Below the pieces are notes generated by a model. That model was given only the letters and a program-made list of their open reading frames with translations. It did not search any database and was not told where the DNA came from. Made by a program: the position numbers and the translations under genes. Positions 44,591 to 55,128 of a DNA stretch of 64,000 bases are shown piece after piece. Each line of letters starts with the position of its first letter. The stretch's first letter is position 1. The stretch covers positions 558,001-622,000 of the forward strand of contig JANVFP010000022.1 of assembly GCA_027919835.1 (NCBI GenBank), in the 5' to 3' direction. This DNA is from Lentinula raphanica (lineage: Eukaryota; Basidiomycota; Agaricomycetes; Agaricales; Omphalotaceae).

Positions 44591-46866
44591 ATGCTCAGAC
44601 TGAGACAGCTCACAAGTAAACATCTACAACGAGGACCGCGTGCTTTCTCTTCGAGCTCTCGTCGAGAGAAACAGCGTCTGGTAATCCTGGGTTCCGGCTG
44701 GGGAGGTTACGAAGTACTCAGAGGAGTAGACAAAAAACGATGGGGTTGGTTCATTCCCTACTCATGCTGCATATAGTCTAATTTATCGAGCTTGCAGATG
44801 TCGTTCTGGTATCTCCAAACAACTACTTCAATTTTACGCCTCTGCTTGCCAGTTGTGCAGTCGGAACACTCGAATTTCGTTGTGCCATTGAGCCAGTGGG
44901 GATCTCAGTCGTCATTTCATTGGATTTGGGCTGAAGTATTTTCGTAGGTTCGCAGATACTCTCCCGCAGCCGTGCGTGTACCATTCCAGATGGGGCACTC
45001 GCTTCAAGTGTCGTTCATGCCATTGAATATTGAATATTGAATTTCGATTAGGGTATATATCAAGCATGGTGCGACAGCATAGGTGATTGCTTTATGGTAT
45101 CTCAGGGAGACATCGCTGACATCACTGACATCGTCGACTCTAGATTTTAAAAACAAAATGTTGCAGTGTGTGCGTCCCTCTACCTCATGTCAGCTCTCTA
45201 TGTTTGGAAACCGAATCCTAGATGCCCGCAACAAAACCAAGCCATGTAGCGTCACCTAGTGATACTGCCTATGATCACTCCATAGCGACGACTAGCCCAG
45301 GAAGCGGTATTCTTTTCCCTCTGAAATATGACAAACTCGTCATTGCCGTAGGGGCGTATTCACAAAGTAAGCCGATACATACTACCTCTGTAGTCAAAAT
45401 ACTTACGATGCTATTATGGAGCTTTCAACACTCCTGGTGTCAAGGAGTACGCACATTTCCTCAAGGACGTTCGCGATGCCCGAGCCATTCGAAGTCGCAT
45501 TTTAGAGTGTAGGTTCCGATGCCATCTAGTCACAATTAGGATTGATCGACGTATTCTAATCATCTGCAGGTTTTGAGCAAGCCAATCAGCCAACTCTTTC
45601 TGACACCGACCGTCGACATCTCTTAAACTTCGCAATTGTAGGAGCAGGTCCCACTGGAGTGGAATTCGCTGCAGAATTACATGATCTAATACATGCGGAG
45701 GTGTGGGAGCACTATCCTTCCCTGGCAAAGATGGCTCGAATCAACCTCTACGATGTGGCACCGAGCATCCTTGGGATGTTTGACAAAAACTTGGTTCAGT
45801 AAGTAAGACGAACAAGGTCTCTGAGACTCATCGGACTGAGATTTGCTCAGGTATGCCGAGAGGAACTTCCGTAGAGAAGGCATTAGTATCTGGACAAGCC
45901 ATCATGTCAATAAGGTCGAAGCTGTGAGTTGTCCACAACTGTAACGAGTACTTCTCATTACTTTTCCATAGGGTAAACTTCACATCAAAGAACAGGGAGA
46001 AGGTATTGTGACACCGTTCGCTCTTGAGTATACTTTCAGTTCTTATTGACATTGTCCTATTCTAGTACCATTTGGCTTACTCGTCTGGTCAACTGGTCTA
46101 TCCCCGAACCCTCTGATCGCTTCGATAACAGAGTTGAAGAAGAATTCTAAAACACAAAGGTAAACTATTTCTTTTCAGATACCACGAACATCCTTGCTCA
46201 CATAGTTATCTTTCCTTGACAGTATCATCGTAGATGATCATTTGAACGCGGTGCGAGCTGATGGGTCGTCCGATCCTGACGTCTACGTGATCGGGGATGC
46301 TGCCTCTCATGCGAGTGCTCCCCTGCCCGCCACTGCCCAAGGTTCATACGCATCTCCTGAGACTCTGTCTTCTCATTTATATGCTGCCTTCTAGTGGCTA
46401 ACCAACAAGCAAAGTATTTGTACAAAAGGCTTAATAAGATTATCAAAGATCGTCCCCATGAAAAGCCCTTTGAATTCCATAACCAAGGAACCTTGGCATA
46501 CATAGGCGACTGGTATGAGCAACTCCGAAGCCAACTCACGTACACGAACTGATTATCTTGTTTACAGGAAAGCAATCTATGATAGGCCCGACGAAGGAGG
46601 CATTCCTGGACTATCCAAAGAAAAGGGACGTCTCGCTTGGCTGCTGTGGCGATCAGCATATTTCACTCGAACTCTGAGCGTCAGAAACAAGTGAGTTATA
46701 CATTGTCTGTACATGGCCATGATGGGAACATTGAGGCCAACTTGACAGGATTCTGGTCCCTTTTTACTGGTTCCTCAATTGCAAGTTTTATATTTTCATT
46801 GGCGGATGGAGCGATACTAAAGAGGTTTCCACAGGGATTTTCGGGCGTGATCTGACCCGCTTCTGA
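44591..46866 (+). CDS. alternative (type II) NADH:ubiquinone oxidoreductase
   Basis: Single-subunit, rotenone-insensitive flavoprotein that passes electrons from NADH to ubiquinone on the mitochondrial inner membrane without pumping protons. The N-terminus [20 protein letters not shown] is a mitochondrial presequence. The FAD motif is [20 protein letters not shown], then [37 protein letters not shown] follows. Next are [20 protein letters not shown] and the NADH motif [20 protein letters not shown]. The second FAD segment includes [14 protein letters not shown] and [13 protein letters not shown]. The C-terminal membrane-binding part is [20 protein letters not shown] and ends [10 protein letters not shown]. 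There is no EF-hand insertion. About 530 residues over more than ten exons; the last intron (46781-46834) has a GC donor. Whether it faces the matrix or the intermembrane space cannot be told. Confidence 0.92.
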
Positions 46867-47035
46867 AAACGTCTATGTTCGTTACAATTCAACCTTCGCG
46901 CTATTCGTGAAGGGGGGCATGGCCAGCCATGAAAATGCTTGTTCCACATTACAACTATCTCTGTCCATCGTATCTTATCGTCATCTATAAATAAATAATC
47001 GCAAGCCAGCTCTAGTAATGTTCTGAGATTAATGT

Positions 47036-48067
47036 TCACAAGCAACCTGACCGCACTGTCGCTGGACCAAATTTCTTCATCCCTACCCTCAGCCCGTTCA
47101 TGATGAACACCTTGCGTTTAAGCGCCTCCGGTGCGAAATTCCTACTCTTGTGCGTTTGCAGGTCCATAATGGCGTCCGACCACGAAGGGTCAATACCATC
47201 CGAACACTCCATCAACCCGTCTTCGCCAAGACCGATGTGTCCAAGGTGCACAAAGGTATTCGTCTGAGGAAGGGAGATAATGGATGTAGTAAGACTTGGA
47301 GTCATTGGTTGTTGGGTGACTTTTTGAATGGAGGCAGCTTGGTGGGGAGAAGCCAGAACGGGAGTACTGGCATTGTGAGTACGAAGTCGTCCAAATCTGG
47401 ACTTGAGCGAATTTTGGGAATGAATGCTGGGTGAACGTCCAGAATATTTGTCCCCAGGTTTGTAGACTAAATCTAAGACATTCGCGTGAGTGTAAAAAAT
47501 AGATGAGAACGAAATTCCCATACTCTTGAGCTGCGATTCTACCTGAGTAGAACTAGGTAGCCGCGCGTGTACTGTCTGTGCAAAAGTTTGTGCATCTTCG
47601 TCTTTTTCGAACAAAAACCCCCACATCCTGCTCTGAACACAATTCAGCGTGGAGGCGATGCAAGAGCAACATTGGACGCTTACCCTACCGTTGAAGAAGT
47701 GGAAAAATGGTTTATCGATGCGATAGACGAAATCGTCCGGGATTGAAAATGTCCATAGAATCCGCCCTGTTGTCTCGTCTAACAGACGAAACCCGTAGCT
47801 GGCTTCGGACAGCTCAGGCCCAGTGGTTATGATCCTGTTTTCTCCTTTTTCTCCGGCAATGGCATGCTCTGTGTCCATTCCACCAGTCTGTTTCTGGCAG
47901 AACTGGGCCATGCCCCGCTGATTGAAATATTGCCAATCGTATTCTGTCCCACTGAATTTGGCATGATACAACTTAACCGGAATTTCAGCCAGGACATTCG
48001 AGGATGAGGAGAACATCGTTGCAAGTTGGAATGAGCAGGAGGATTGTTGGGTAATCGTACGATACAT
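47036..48067 (-). CDS. WH1/EVH1-like domain protein
   Basis: The N-terminal 150 residues fit the WH1 fold: VKLYHAKFSGTEYDWQYFNQ, then YGFRLLDETTGRILWTFSIP and DDFVYRIDKPFFHFFNG. After an intron comes RMWGFLFEKDEDAQTFAQTV. This follows the WASP-type order of FRL-D, the aromatic FHTF-like turn, and the GF-F-D-E-A-F helix. The C-terminus (about 180 residues) is Ser/Thr/Pro-rich, ends KKFGPATVRSGCL and shows no WH2 or acidic VCA segment. It is therefore not a complete actin nucleation promoter. Start at MYRTITQQSSCSFQLATMFS; the Met at MFSSSSN is an alternative. It converges with the NADH dehydrogenase gene, 170 bp apart. WH1 domains bind proline-rich partners; the partner here is unknown. Confidence 0.65.
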   Translation of the reverse strand: MYRTITQQSSCSFQLATMFSSSSNVLAEIPVKLYHAKFSGTEYDWQYFNQRGMAQFCQKQTGGMDTEHAIAGEKGENRIITTGPELSEASYGFRLLDETTGRILWTFSIPDDFVYRIDKPFFHFFNGRVSVQCCSCIASTLNCVQSRMWGFLFEKDEDAQTFAQTVHARLPSSTQVESQLKSMGISFSSIFYTHANVLDLVYKPGDKYSGRSPSIHSQNSLKSRFGRLRTHNASTPVLASPHQAASIQKVTQQPMTPSLTTSIISLPQTNTFVHLGHIGLGEDGLMECSDGIDPSWSDAIMDLQTHKSRNFAPEALKRKVFIMNGLRVGMKKFGPATVRSGCL

Positions 48068-48328
48068 GAGTAAAAGGGTGTTCTACTGTTCAGTCTCGAC
48101 GTATGGCTCGCATCTTGTCTCTTCTTCTGCTACGTCCTCGTGTGTGATGCATGCTGTCTGCGTTAATCCGAGTGTGGGGTGTGAAGGCATCAGTGCACGC
48201 AGTCTCTCGTGGCATAGTTCCTGTTCTGGAGCCACCAAAACAACATGCAATACACATGCATCCAGTGAGCACCGACCGATCGGTCTTGCGAAGGTGGTAT
48301 GGAAAGAGGAATTCATACGTGGATTGAT

Positions 48329-50860
48329 TCATTGCTGTCCGGAAATGGCTTGCTGTATTAAAAAATTCTGCCAGAATTGTGCATCTTGGAAGATATCAGA
48401 CCATTCATCCCCCAAATTACCACCATTGAATACCGGCATTGAAATCGCGCCAGTCGAATCGGCATTCAAGCTCGACTGCGAGATCGCTAGACCTTCGGTG
48501 CTCATTCCTGCTGATGTTAAAGGGTACCCCAACACTGGCGAAATCATCGCGGCAGTGTTGTACGGACTGTTTGAGTCGGAGCCGGAACTCGTATCGCCTT
48601 CCATTCCACATTCCTCACGTCCTTTATCCCCTTGCCTGACATCAACAGCCTCATAGGTTCCTTGTTTTCTTGGTAAGGATAACTGCTCCCTCGACTGCCA
48701 CAATTCCAGTAAACCCCCCATTAGATCAGCGCACTTCTTTGCAGGATGCGTTCGTGGGACCCGGAGCAATCTCAAATTGTTGACGATCCTCTCAAACATC
48801 AAATCGCTCGCGCCTTGTATCATGATTTTCTGCGCATTGAATACCATGAATTTGAAGGACGTGATGAAGATACCAGCATGTAAGATGAGGTGGAAGAAGT
48901 AATCTGGAGCGGTAGCGAGGAAATGGTCACAAACGGGACGCGCATCCTGATCGACACTTTCTAAAAGTTCCTGGAGTGAGATGAATAATTCTTCGCAAGT
49001 TCGCAAAGCATCTTTGCCCAGGGGCGTGAAGACCTCCGAATGGACGTTCGTATAGAACCGAGATCTCAAAGTTTGGGGACCATACTGTATCGAGAGCCTG
49101 CGCGAGACATTGGCGGGATTGTGAATGACGAGAAGGCGGAAACATCGGGATATGACGATTTGTGCTCGATAGAACGATATCTGTGTCGAATCCGATCCAA
49201 CTGAAGGGATGTATATCAGTTTAAATGTTAGAGAGAGAGATATTACAAGTCATCTCACATTTCAGCGGTTGTAATGCTCTCGTACAGTTATCTATCCTTT
49301 CCAATGTGTCCGTTAACGCATGATAATATGCCTCAAATTCCTCCATCGAATTCAAACGCAACGAAAGTGCTTCTTCGGTTGCGCTGAGAGTCTCTGAAAA
49401 GAGACGAAGCCGGATATCACCGGCTTCGGTAGTTGCACTTGAGGCAAGCTGATTCAAGTCACTTGGGAAACGAGGAAAGCATTGCAGGTATGCCCTATCC
49501 CTATGAGAGAATGGCGATCTGTGGGTTCCGATACACAGTCTGGGAAGATATGAATTTCATATACAGCTAACAGCTTGAAGACATTGCACGCTCACATTGA
49601 TTCAGTGTTCGTAAGTGAAAGCCACTATGAAGAAGGCATACATGATTGAGTGACGAATCTGAATTGAAATGCCCTTTCACACGTACCACTCTGGCTGAAA
49701 TTGCTGCATTTTCAAGATGGAGAGGATCGACGTCCAATCCCTGCTCTTTCATCATCTTCAGCATTGTATACCTATTCGGAGCTTCATTTAATCTGATCTT
49801 TGTCGCTAGACTGACCGCGCTACTAAGAAGCAGGTGTGGGTCACTCCATCCTTGCTCCGGTTCATTTGAGCTCGGGAGTGGCGTCCATGAAACGATCAAG
49901 ATTAACGCTTGTATAGATTCCAATGCATATGCTGGAGGTGGATGGACTATGATTTGGGAAATGGCGTGTTCGGTGGCATGAAGGAGACGATCGGCGACTA
50001 GAGAAGGGAGATATTGTCTGGAGGCAATAGTACAACACACAAGTTTGAGCAAAGGGAAAGAGTCTGAGAAAGTGACGGAGAAGGCCGACCATGGTGAGAA
50101 ACCCTCATGAAAACTGCAAGAAATGGCATCAGAGAATGGTACTGAGATGACCTGACATTATAACGTACATTCGTAAGAGCTCTTCGATTTGAGTCTGTTC
50201 AAGTATATCCTCTAAAACCTCAAAGTGACGCTGTGGTGACACCCTTTGCGAGAGCTCGACTGGAGTTCGGTGGAAGAGCTGAGCCTGATACTGAGCAGAA
50301 ATCTGGTGTATAGCGGTCATAGGAGCTGACCAATCGTAGTGGTCATTGTCGGTGTCGTTACCACAATACCTCCATTGACCAATCTCGACACGTCGATAGT
50401 TCCAAATGATTTGAGGTAACACTTTGAGATCCAGAGCTGACGATGTGACTGCCGTTGGTACAGACTCTTCAGCCAATGATGAAGATTCTGTGTTTCTGAC
50501 AGAGGATGTGGCAGTAGTTTCCAGGGTCGAAGAATTGAAAGCAAGAGAGGGTTCAACATCGGTGAGATCAATAACCTGCTCCCAGGCTTGTATGTTGGCT
50601 CTTCGTCCTACGCGCAGGAGCTGCCTATCAGCATCCTGGTGGGAACATCGCAAATCGAGGGTCTTGCATCGGTGACAACGAAGAATTTCGGTTGTCTTCA
50701 AATCGTCAAGGAGTTCGCAGCGTGCTGACAGTAAGTGAGTTTTTAGTATGTTCAGAGTGCTAGCGAGCAAAGGAGGTACCACACCCTTGTTCTTCCTGCA
50801 AGTTATACAAGCTTGAGCTGCTCTTGAGCGTCGGGAAATGCTTTTGCCTCGAGTGGCCAT
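48329..50860 (-). CDS. Zn2Cys6 transcription factor
   Basis: The start ATG opens MATRGKSISRRSRAAQACIT. The zinc cluster is CITCRKNKARC, with an intron before ARC, a 13-residue spacer, then CHRCKTLDLRC; all six Cys are present with a longer central loop than usual. A fungal TF-like domain follows: HRTPVELSQRVSPQRHFEVL, LVCCTIASRQYLPSLVADRL, ESIQALILIVSWTPLPS and LLSSAVSLATKIRLNEAPNR. Further on are ETLSATEEALSLRLNSMEE and PDYFFHLILHAGIFITSFKF. The C-terminus is Ser/Asn-rich with an aromatic-acidic end, DEWSDIFQDAQFWQNFLIQQ, a plausible activation motif. About 740 residues over seven or more exons. This layout recalls the Pro1/Leu3-like basidiomycete regulators, but I cannot assign an orthologue. 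Confidence 0.82.
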
Positions 50861-51052
50861 GAGTGGTCTTAAAGAAAGCTGTTGCTAACCGGCGCTAAAA
50901 TGCAGTTTCTATACAGTCTACCATAATTGGGAATACCAAAAAGCGATAAGCGCCTTGATTCGTACAGCTAAATCTTACAGTATATCCCTCTTCTTGTGGT
51001 ATATAGTTTCCTCGATACCTCAAACCCAAAGCCGATGTACCTCTATTTGAAC

Positions 51053-52304
51053 TCATTCAAGTATGGGAGTTACAGGCTCCGAAACGGGTGCAGAGCCATT
51101 GGTTGCGGGTAGCTTGCCGTTTGGCCCAGGTACATCGCCAGTTGGATCCCGAATGTACTCCGCAAGGAATTTCCTCCACGCGCTCTTTGTTGGCACAAAA
51201 TGCCCTGTAAACAGCTCATCTCAGTCAATGCACTCATGAGTTATGAATGTCAGAAAGTCCGCACCTCCATCATGGAATTCGACGCGCCCATTTAACGATG
51301 CATCAATCAAAGACTGTGCCCGTTCCGGAGTGACGATGATATCGTTGTGGCCAATTACATGGAGAGTTGGCGTTTTGAAGTTCGGTGTCAGTAACTTGGC
51401 GCCCAATGGATCAAGAGGTTTATAACCAGCAACAGAGATGCAAAATTCACTAGATGGAAGGGATTAAAGCCATAGGCGCAGCGTAGACTGGGCAACAGTA
51501 CGAACAATGGTGGATGCACGGCCTTGCCATCTTCGAGGTATGTAGGATACATTTCTGGTTTCTCAAGCTGCGTAACCGATTGTCAAAACGAAAGGAAGCT
51601 ACATAGTTATAACACGGGAAGAAACATACAAGACCAGAAAGGAGGGCAGCTAAGACGGCTCCCTGACTGGAAGATTTTCAGATATCATGTTCCGTTCATT
51701 GCGGTTTGTCCCATCGTACCTGAAACCCAGGACGCCCTAGAACCAAATCAAAGAAATCAATGGACAAGACTCCGGAATGCCACTGCTAACACTCACATTG
51801 AAAACACCCTGATCCTTCAAAACGTCCTTCAACAACGTGAGGGTGACCTCCAGTCCCGCAGCAATGCTCTGCACGTTTTGTGTCTTCCACCAGCCACGTT
51901 GGGGTTCTTTTGGCGATGGTTCTGAATCAAATCCAGCGAAATATCCCATCTGAGATGGTGCGGGTAGATCTACTGGCTGGAGAACATGCGGTGCCTCGAT
52001 GAAGACTGGGTTGGGGAACACATGAGTTCTTCAAGATTCACGGCTGATTGCGAGGTAAATGATGGGTACCGAATTCAACCTCAGGAAGCTGCTGGCGAAC
52101 AGCTGCGAGCTAGGAAAGAGTCAACAAGTCTGGCTCAGCAATGGATCAAGAACACTGTAGATTGTATCTACATACCTTTTTGGAGAACATGTTCGCGTTT
52201 TGTGAATACCTTGACACGTCCCATCATCAGCAATGCTGCTGTCATCAAGTCCAAAGTTGTGCTCACCCATGAAGACATAGAACTCGTTTCTGAGGTGAAG
52301 ACAT
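51053..52304 (-). CDS. FSH1-family serine hydrolase
   Basis: Alpha/beta-hydrolase of the FSH family. The first exon MSSPQKRVLCLHG joins through GTGAGC to YSQNANMFSKK (oxyanion-loop start, LHGY-QN). Next is LAAVRQQLPEVEFVFIEAPH, then QMGYFAGFDSEPSPKEPQRG with WWKT. The nucleophile elbow GVLGFSQGAVLAALLSGL is split by an intron inside the Ser codon (about 51664-51720). EFCISVAGYKPLDPLGAKLL carries the middle strand. The acid site is TLHVIGHNDIIVTPERAQSL and the catalytic His lies in VEFHDGGHFVPTKSAWRKFL. The tail NGKLPATNGSAPVSEP is hydrophilic. About 250 residues, the normal family size; the triad Ser-Asp-His is complete. Substrates of FSH1 enzymes are poorly known (esters, thioesters). Confidence 0.88.
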
Positions 52305-52825
52305 GGTGGTAGCAGATCAAGAGAGAAATGAATGTTTCCGCGAATGTCGATGTGTTGTATGCAACCCCAGAGGCCAGAACGTGTTTTTGGGGTATAGTTT
52401 TTTTCATCTTTACCTCGCGCTAATCTGCCCTTTGTATCGTGACCGAGATGAAAAGCTTTATAAGATGAATGACCGAAATGAGCCGAAATGACTGAACTGA
52501 GATAGAAACGAGAGGTCATGCAAGTCACACTGTACGTAGAATGTAATTGTCACGGGCACATACTTTGTGTCGTCGTATTACATGAAGGGAGGAGAAATTC
52601 TCATACTGAGGTTGGAAGCAATGAGGGAACACGTTACATGAGTGACAGAACGCAAGGCTTTCACGACTGGATATCCGAGAACATACGAAGGCCCTTCGGA
52701 CAACGAATATCCTACTACTATACTACAAGATTCGAAATGCCATGTAGTAGTATCAAGAAGTGCTGCCAAAAGCTCTAAAAAGGTAAGTTTTTCAAGTACG
52801 CACTTGGAGCAGAGTCCAGACAACA
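52305..52825. other. intergenic
   Basis: Upstream of the FSH1-type gene and downstream of UPF3. A short run of CGAAATGA-type repeats lies at 52470-52492. No gene recognised. Confidence 0.45.
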
Positions 52826-54573
52826 TCAATCATTCTGTTTTACAGACATTGGACCTCCCCCTCCCCCTCCTCCTCGCCCACGACCCCGTCCACGTCTTCC
52901 GCCGCGACCAAAGGTATTAGCGTCGGCAGCAGGATTCGATCCTGCCGCAGATCCATCAGCTGCACGTTGTAACGCGGTCGTTGGTGGTGGTGGTGCTGGA
53001 CCACTGGACGTGTCCACGGCTGGTGCGCGTTGCAAAATGCTAGGAACTTTGGGTACAGGAGTGACTCCAGGAGTCCCACTGTTAATACTAACACTACTCT
53101 TGCGTTTCGCACCACTTCTATCGCGTCTCGGAGAGTGAGGAGGCTGATTAGGTGTGGGGATGGCGGTAGATGGGATATTAGCGGCAGAAGTCGACGGTGC
53201 GTCTTTCCCTGCCCCTCCTCCAGACGTTTGGTCTTGGTCTTTCTCTTTCTCCTTCTCCTTGCCAGCGACAGACGCCTCTCGTTCTCGACGAGATTTCCGA
53301 TCTCCTGCATTGACACCAGCTCCGCTCAACGCAGCTTCGAATTGTCGGGAAGCTAATCCAAGTATAGGCCGGGCACGACGCGGAGGAGCGGTCGAGGATG
53401 GGACGTCTGTTTGGGTTTGTTGTTGTGTTTGGGATTCGGACGTTGATGGTGGTTTTGCGGATGGAGTATTCATGAGCACCTTCGTTGGTGGTTGAGATGG
53501 GGGTTGTCGAGCAGCCTTGACGGATTTAGCAGGTGGACCACCGGGCTTCACGGGAGGAACGGCTGTTGTAGATGTGGATGCAGGACCAGACGTGTTGGCA
53601 GTATTCGATATAGCTTTTTTATTGGGCTTCTTAGTTGAAGGAGGAGGCGCAGAAAACGACACTAGTTCATTGGCTTTACCACCTTTCTTCTTAGCAGCAT
53701 CGTCTTTCCGAGCATTTTCAAGGGCAGTGTTTCGCATTATAGCCACCTTTTCTTTCATTGCAGCTTTCTCCTTGATAGCATCCTTCTCGGCTTTCAGTGC
53801 TTCAAGAAGTGGTGTAGTCTTTGGTTGTGGTACTGGTTGCGTAGATGCGACTGTGGAGACTGATGTGAGAAGACTATACGCAGCGTATAGTGTGAATCTG
53901 GCAACGAACTCAGGGCTTCAATTGATACAGGTTCAGGTTTCGCAGATGCATTTAGAGACTCGATGAACGAGATATAGTTCTCATCTGGTACATGGTGAGA
54001 TGGGTTGATCTTCCAGGATGAGAAAAGGGTGTACCTCGCTCAATCGTTCCATTTCGAGGGTCTATCTTCTTCCTATCTGGAGGTACTTTCTGATAAGGCG
54101 CGAACTCTACTACTGCTTGAGATTCGTTTCCTGTACCGCGATGAGACTAGTATGGTTAGGTTGATGCAAGTACCTTACCTGATTTGTCTCTGAACAAATG
54201 TCCATCGTATTCCTTGCTAAAGAGGGCAAGCTGTTCTTCATTTCTGAAGGCTATATACGCTCGAGAAGGTACATTCTCCTTATTCAACCTAGATAATCAT
54301 CAGCACCGTAATCATCATCGAGATAACATCTACTCACCCAGTTCTCAGTTTGCCAGGATAGTACACCTTCCATGAAACAGTCTGATCTGTGACCCAGTTC
54401 TGTACACTCTGCCAAAAGATGTCTTCGGGTAGGTTGGAAGGAAGCTTTCGTACGACGGTTTTTAGTCTTTCTGTATGCTGAGGTGGTTTCTCTTTGCGCT
54501 CGTTATCTTTCGCCTTCTCTCCTCGAGTCTTTTCTTTCTTGCTTTTCGCTGATGGACGCACTGTTGTGGACAT
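52826..54573 (-). CDS. UPF3: UPF3 nonsense-mediated mRNA decay factor
   Basis: Links UPF2 to the exon-junction complex or ribosome in nonsense-mediated decay. The N-terminal Smg4/UPF3 RRM-like domain reads RLKTVVRKLPSNLPEDIFWQ, SVQNWVTDQTVSWKVYYPGK, VPSRAYIAFRNEEQLALFSK and EYDGHLFRDKSG. Then comes ESQAVVEFAPYQKVPPDRKK, which is the diagnostic VEFAPFQK-type block, and DENYISFIESLN. A basic coiled segment EALKAEKDAIKEKAAMKEKV precedes a long disordered Pro/Ser/Thr-rich part. The C-terminus ends in an RG-rich run, FGRGGRRGRGRGRG, followed by poly-Gly and VKQND. About 510 residues. Start at MSTTVRPSAKSKKEK; an ATG four codons upstream is the alternative. The RG tail may bind RNA and is not general in the family. 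Confidence 0.92.
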
Positions 54574-55128
54574 TAGCAGAGTCAAATGCCAGCCGGAATA
54601 GGCCCACCCGGCAGAATAAAAAGGCAGGTTTTTTCAGTTCTCACGGTTTTTTTTTCGACTCGGACAACGTTCTCTACGACCTCCACAACAAAGTTGTTCC
54701 ACTTTGGTGAGTATTTCGCATCTTTCACCTCGCATGTAATATGCTCCCTTTCCTTCTGATGAATAAAAAATCACATATCAAGCTCAACAGTCATATGGTT
54801 ATCGCCAGTTGATGACTTTTCTGCAATACTGATTCATTCGTTCGCGTTCTCGACCTCTTCTTTCTTACACTGATAATCCTTTTCACTAGTGCTTCTCGCG
54901 CTCCAGAATATGCATTTCAATGTCGGAGGATGGTTGATGTGATTAAAGATATTAGGTACAGTAGGTCGTTCAAAAACATATACGCTATGGGCAAATGTTA
55001 CAGATATTCTATTACCACCACTCAAGGCGATCAACTGGCGTATGATACTAATAGAAACAAATGGTAGAAATGTGGTTCTAGACCTCACAAGAATGCTAGT
55101 TGCTTGAATTTCTTCCATAAACGACTTC
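54574..55128. other. intergenic
   Basis: Promoter of UPF3 and 3' region of the kinase gene, both minus strand. No gene or repeat recognised. Confidence 0.5.

Noticed and set aside
53030..53966. Three overlapping plus-strand frames
   Set aside because: They mirror the Pro/Ser/Ala-rich disordered part of UPF3 on the minus strand.
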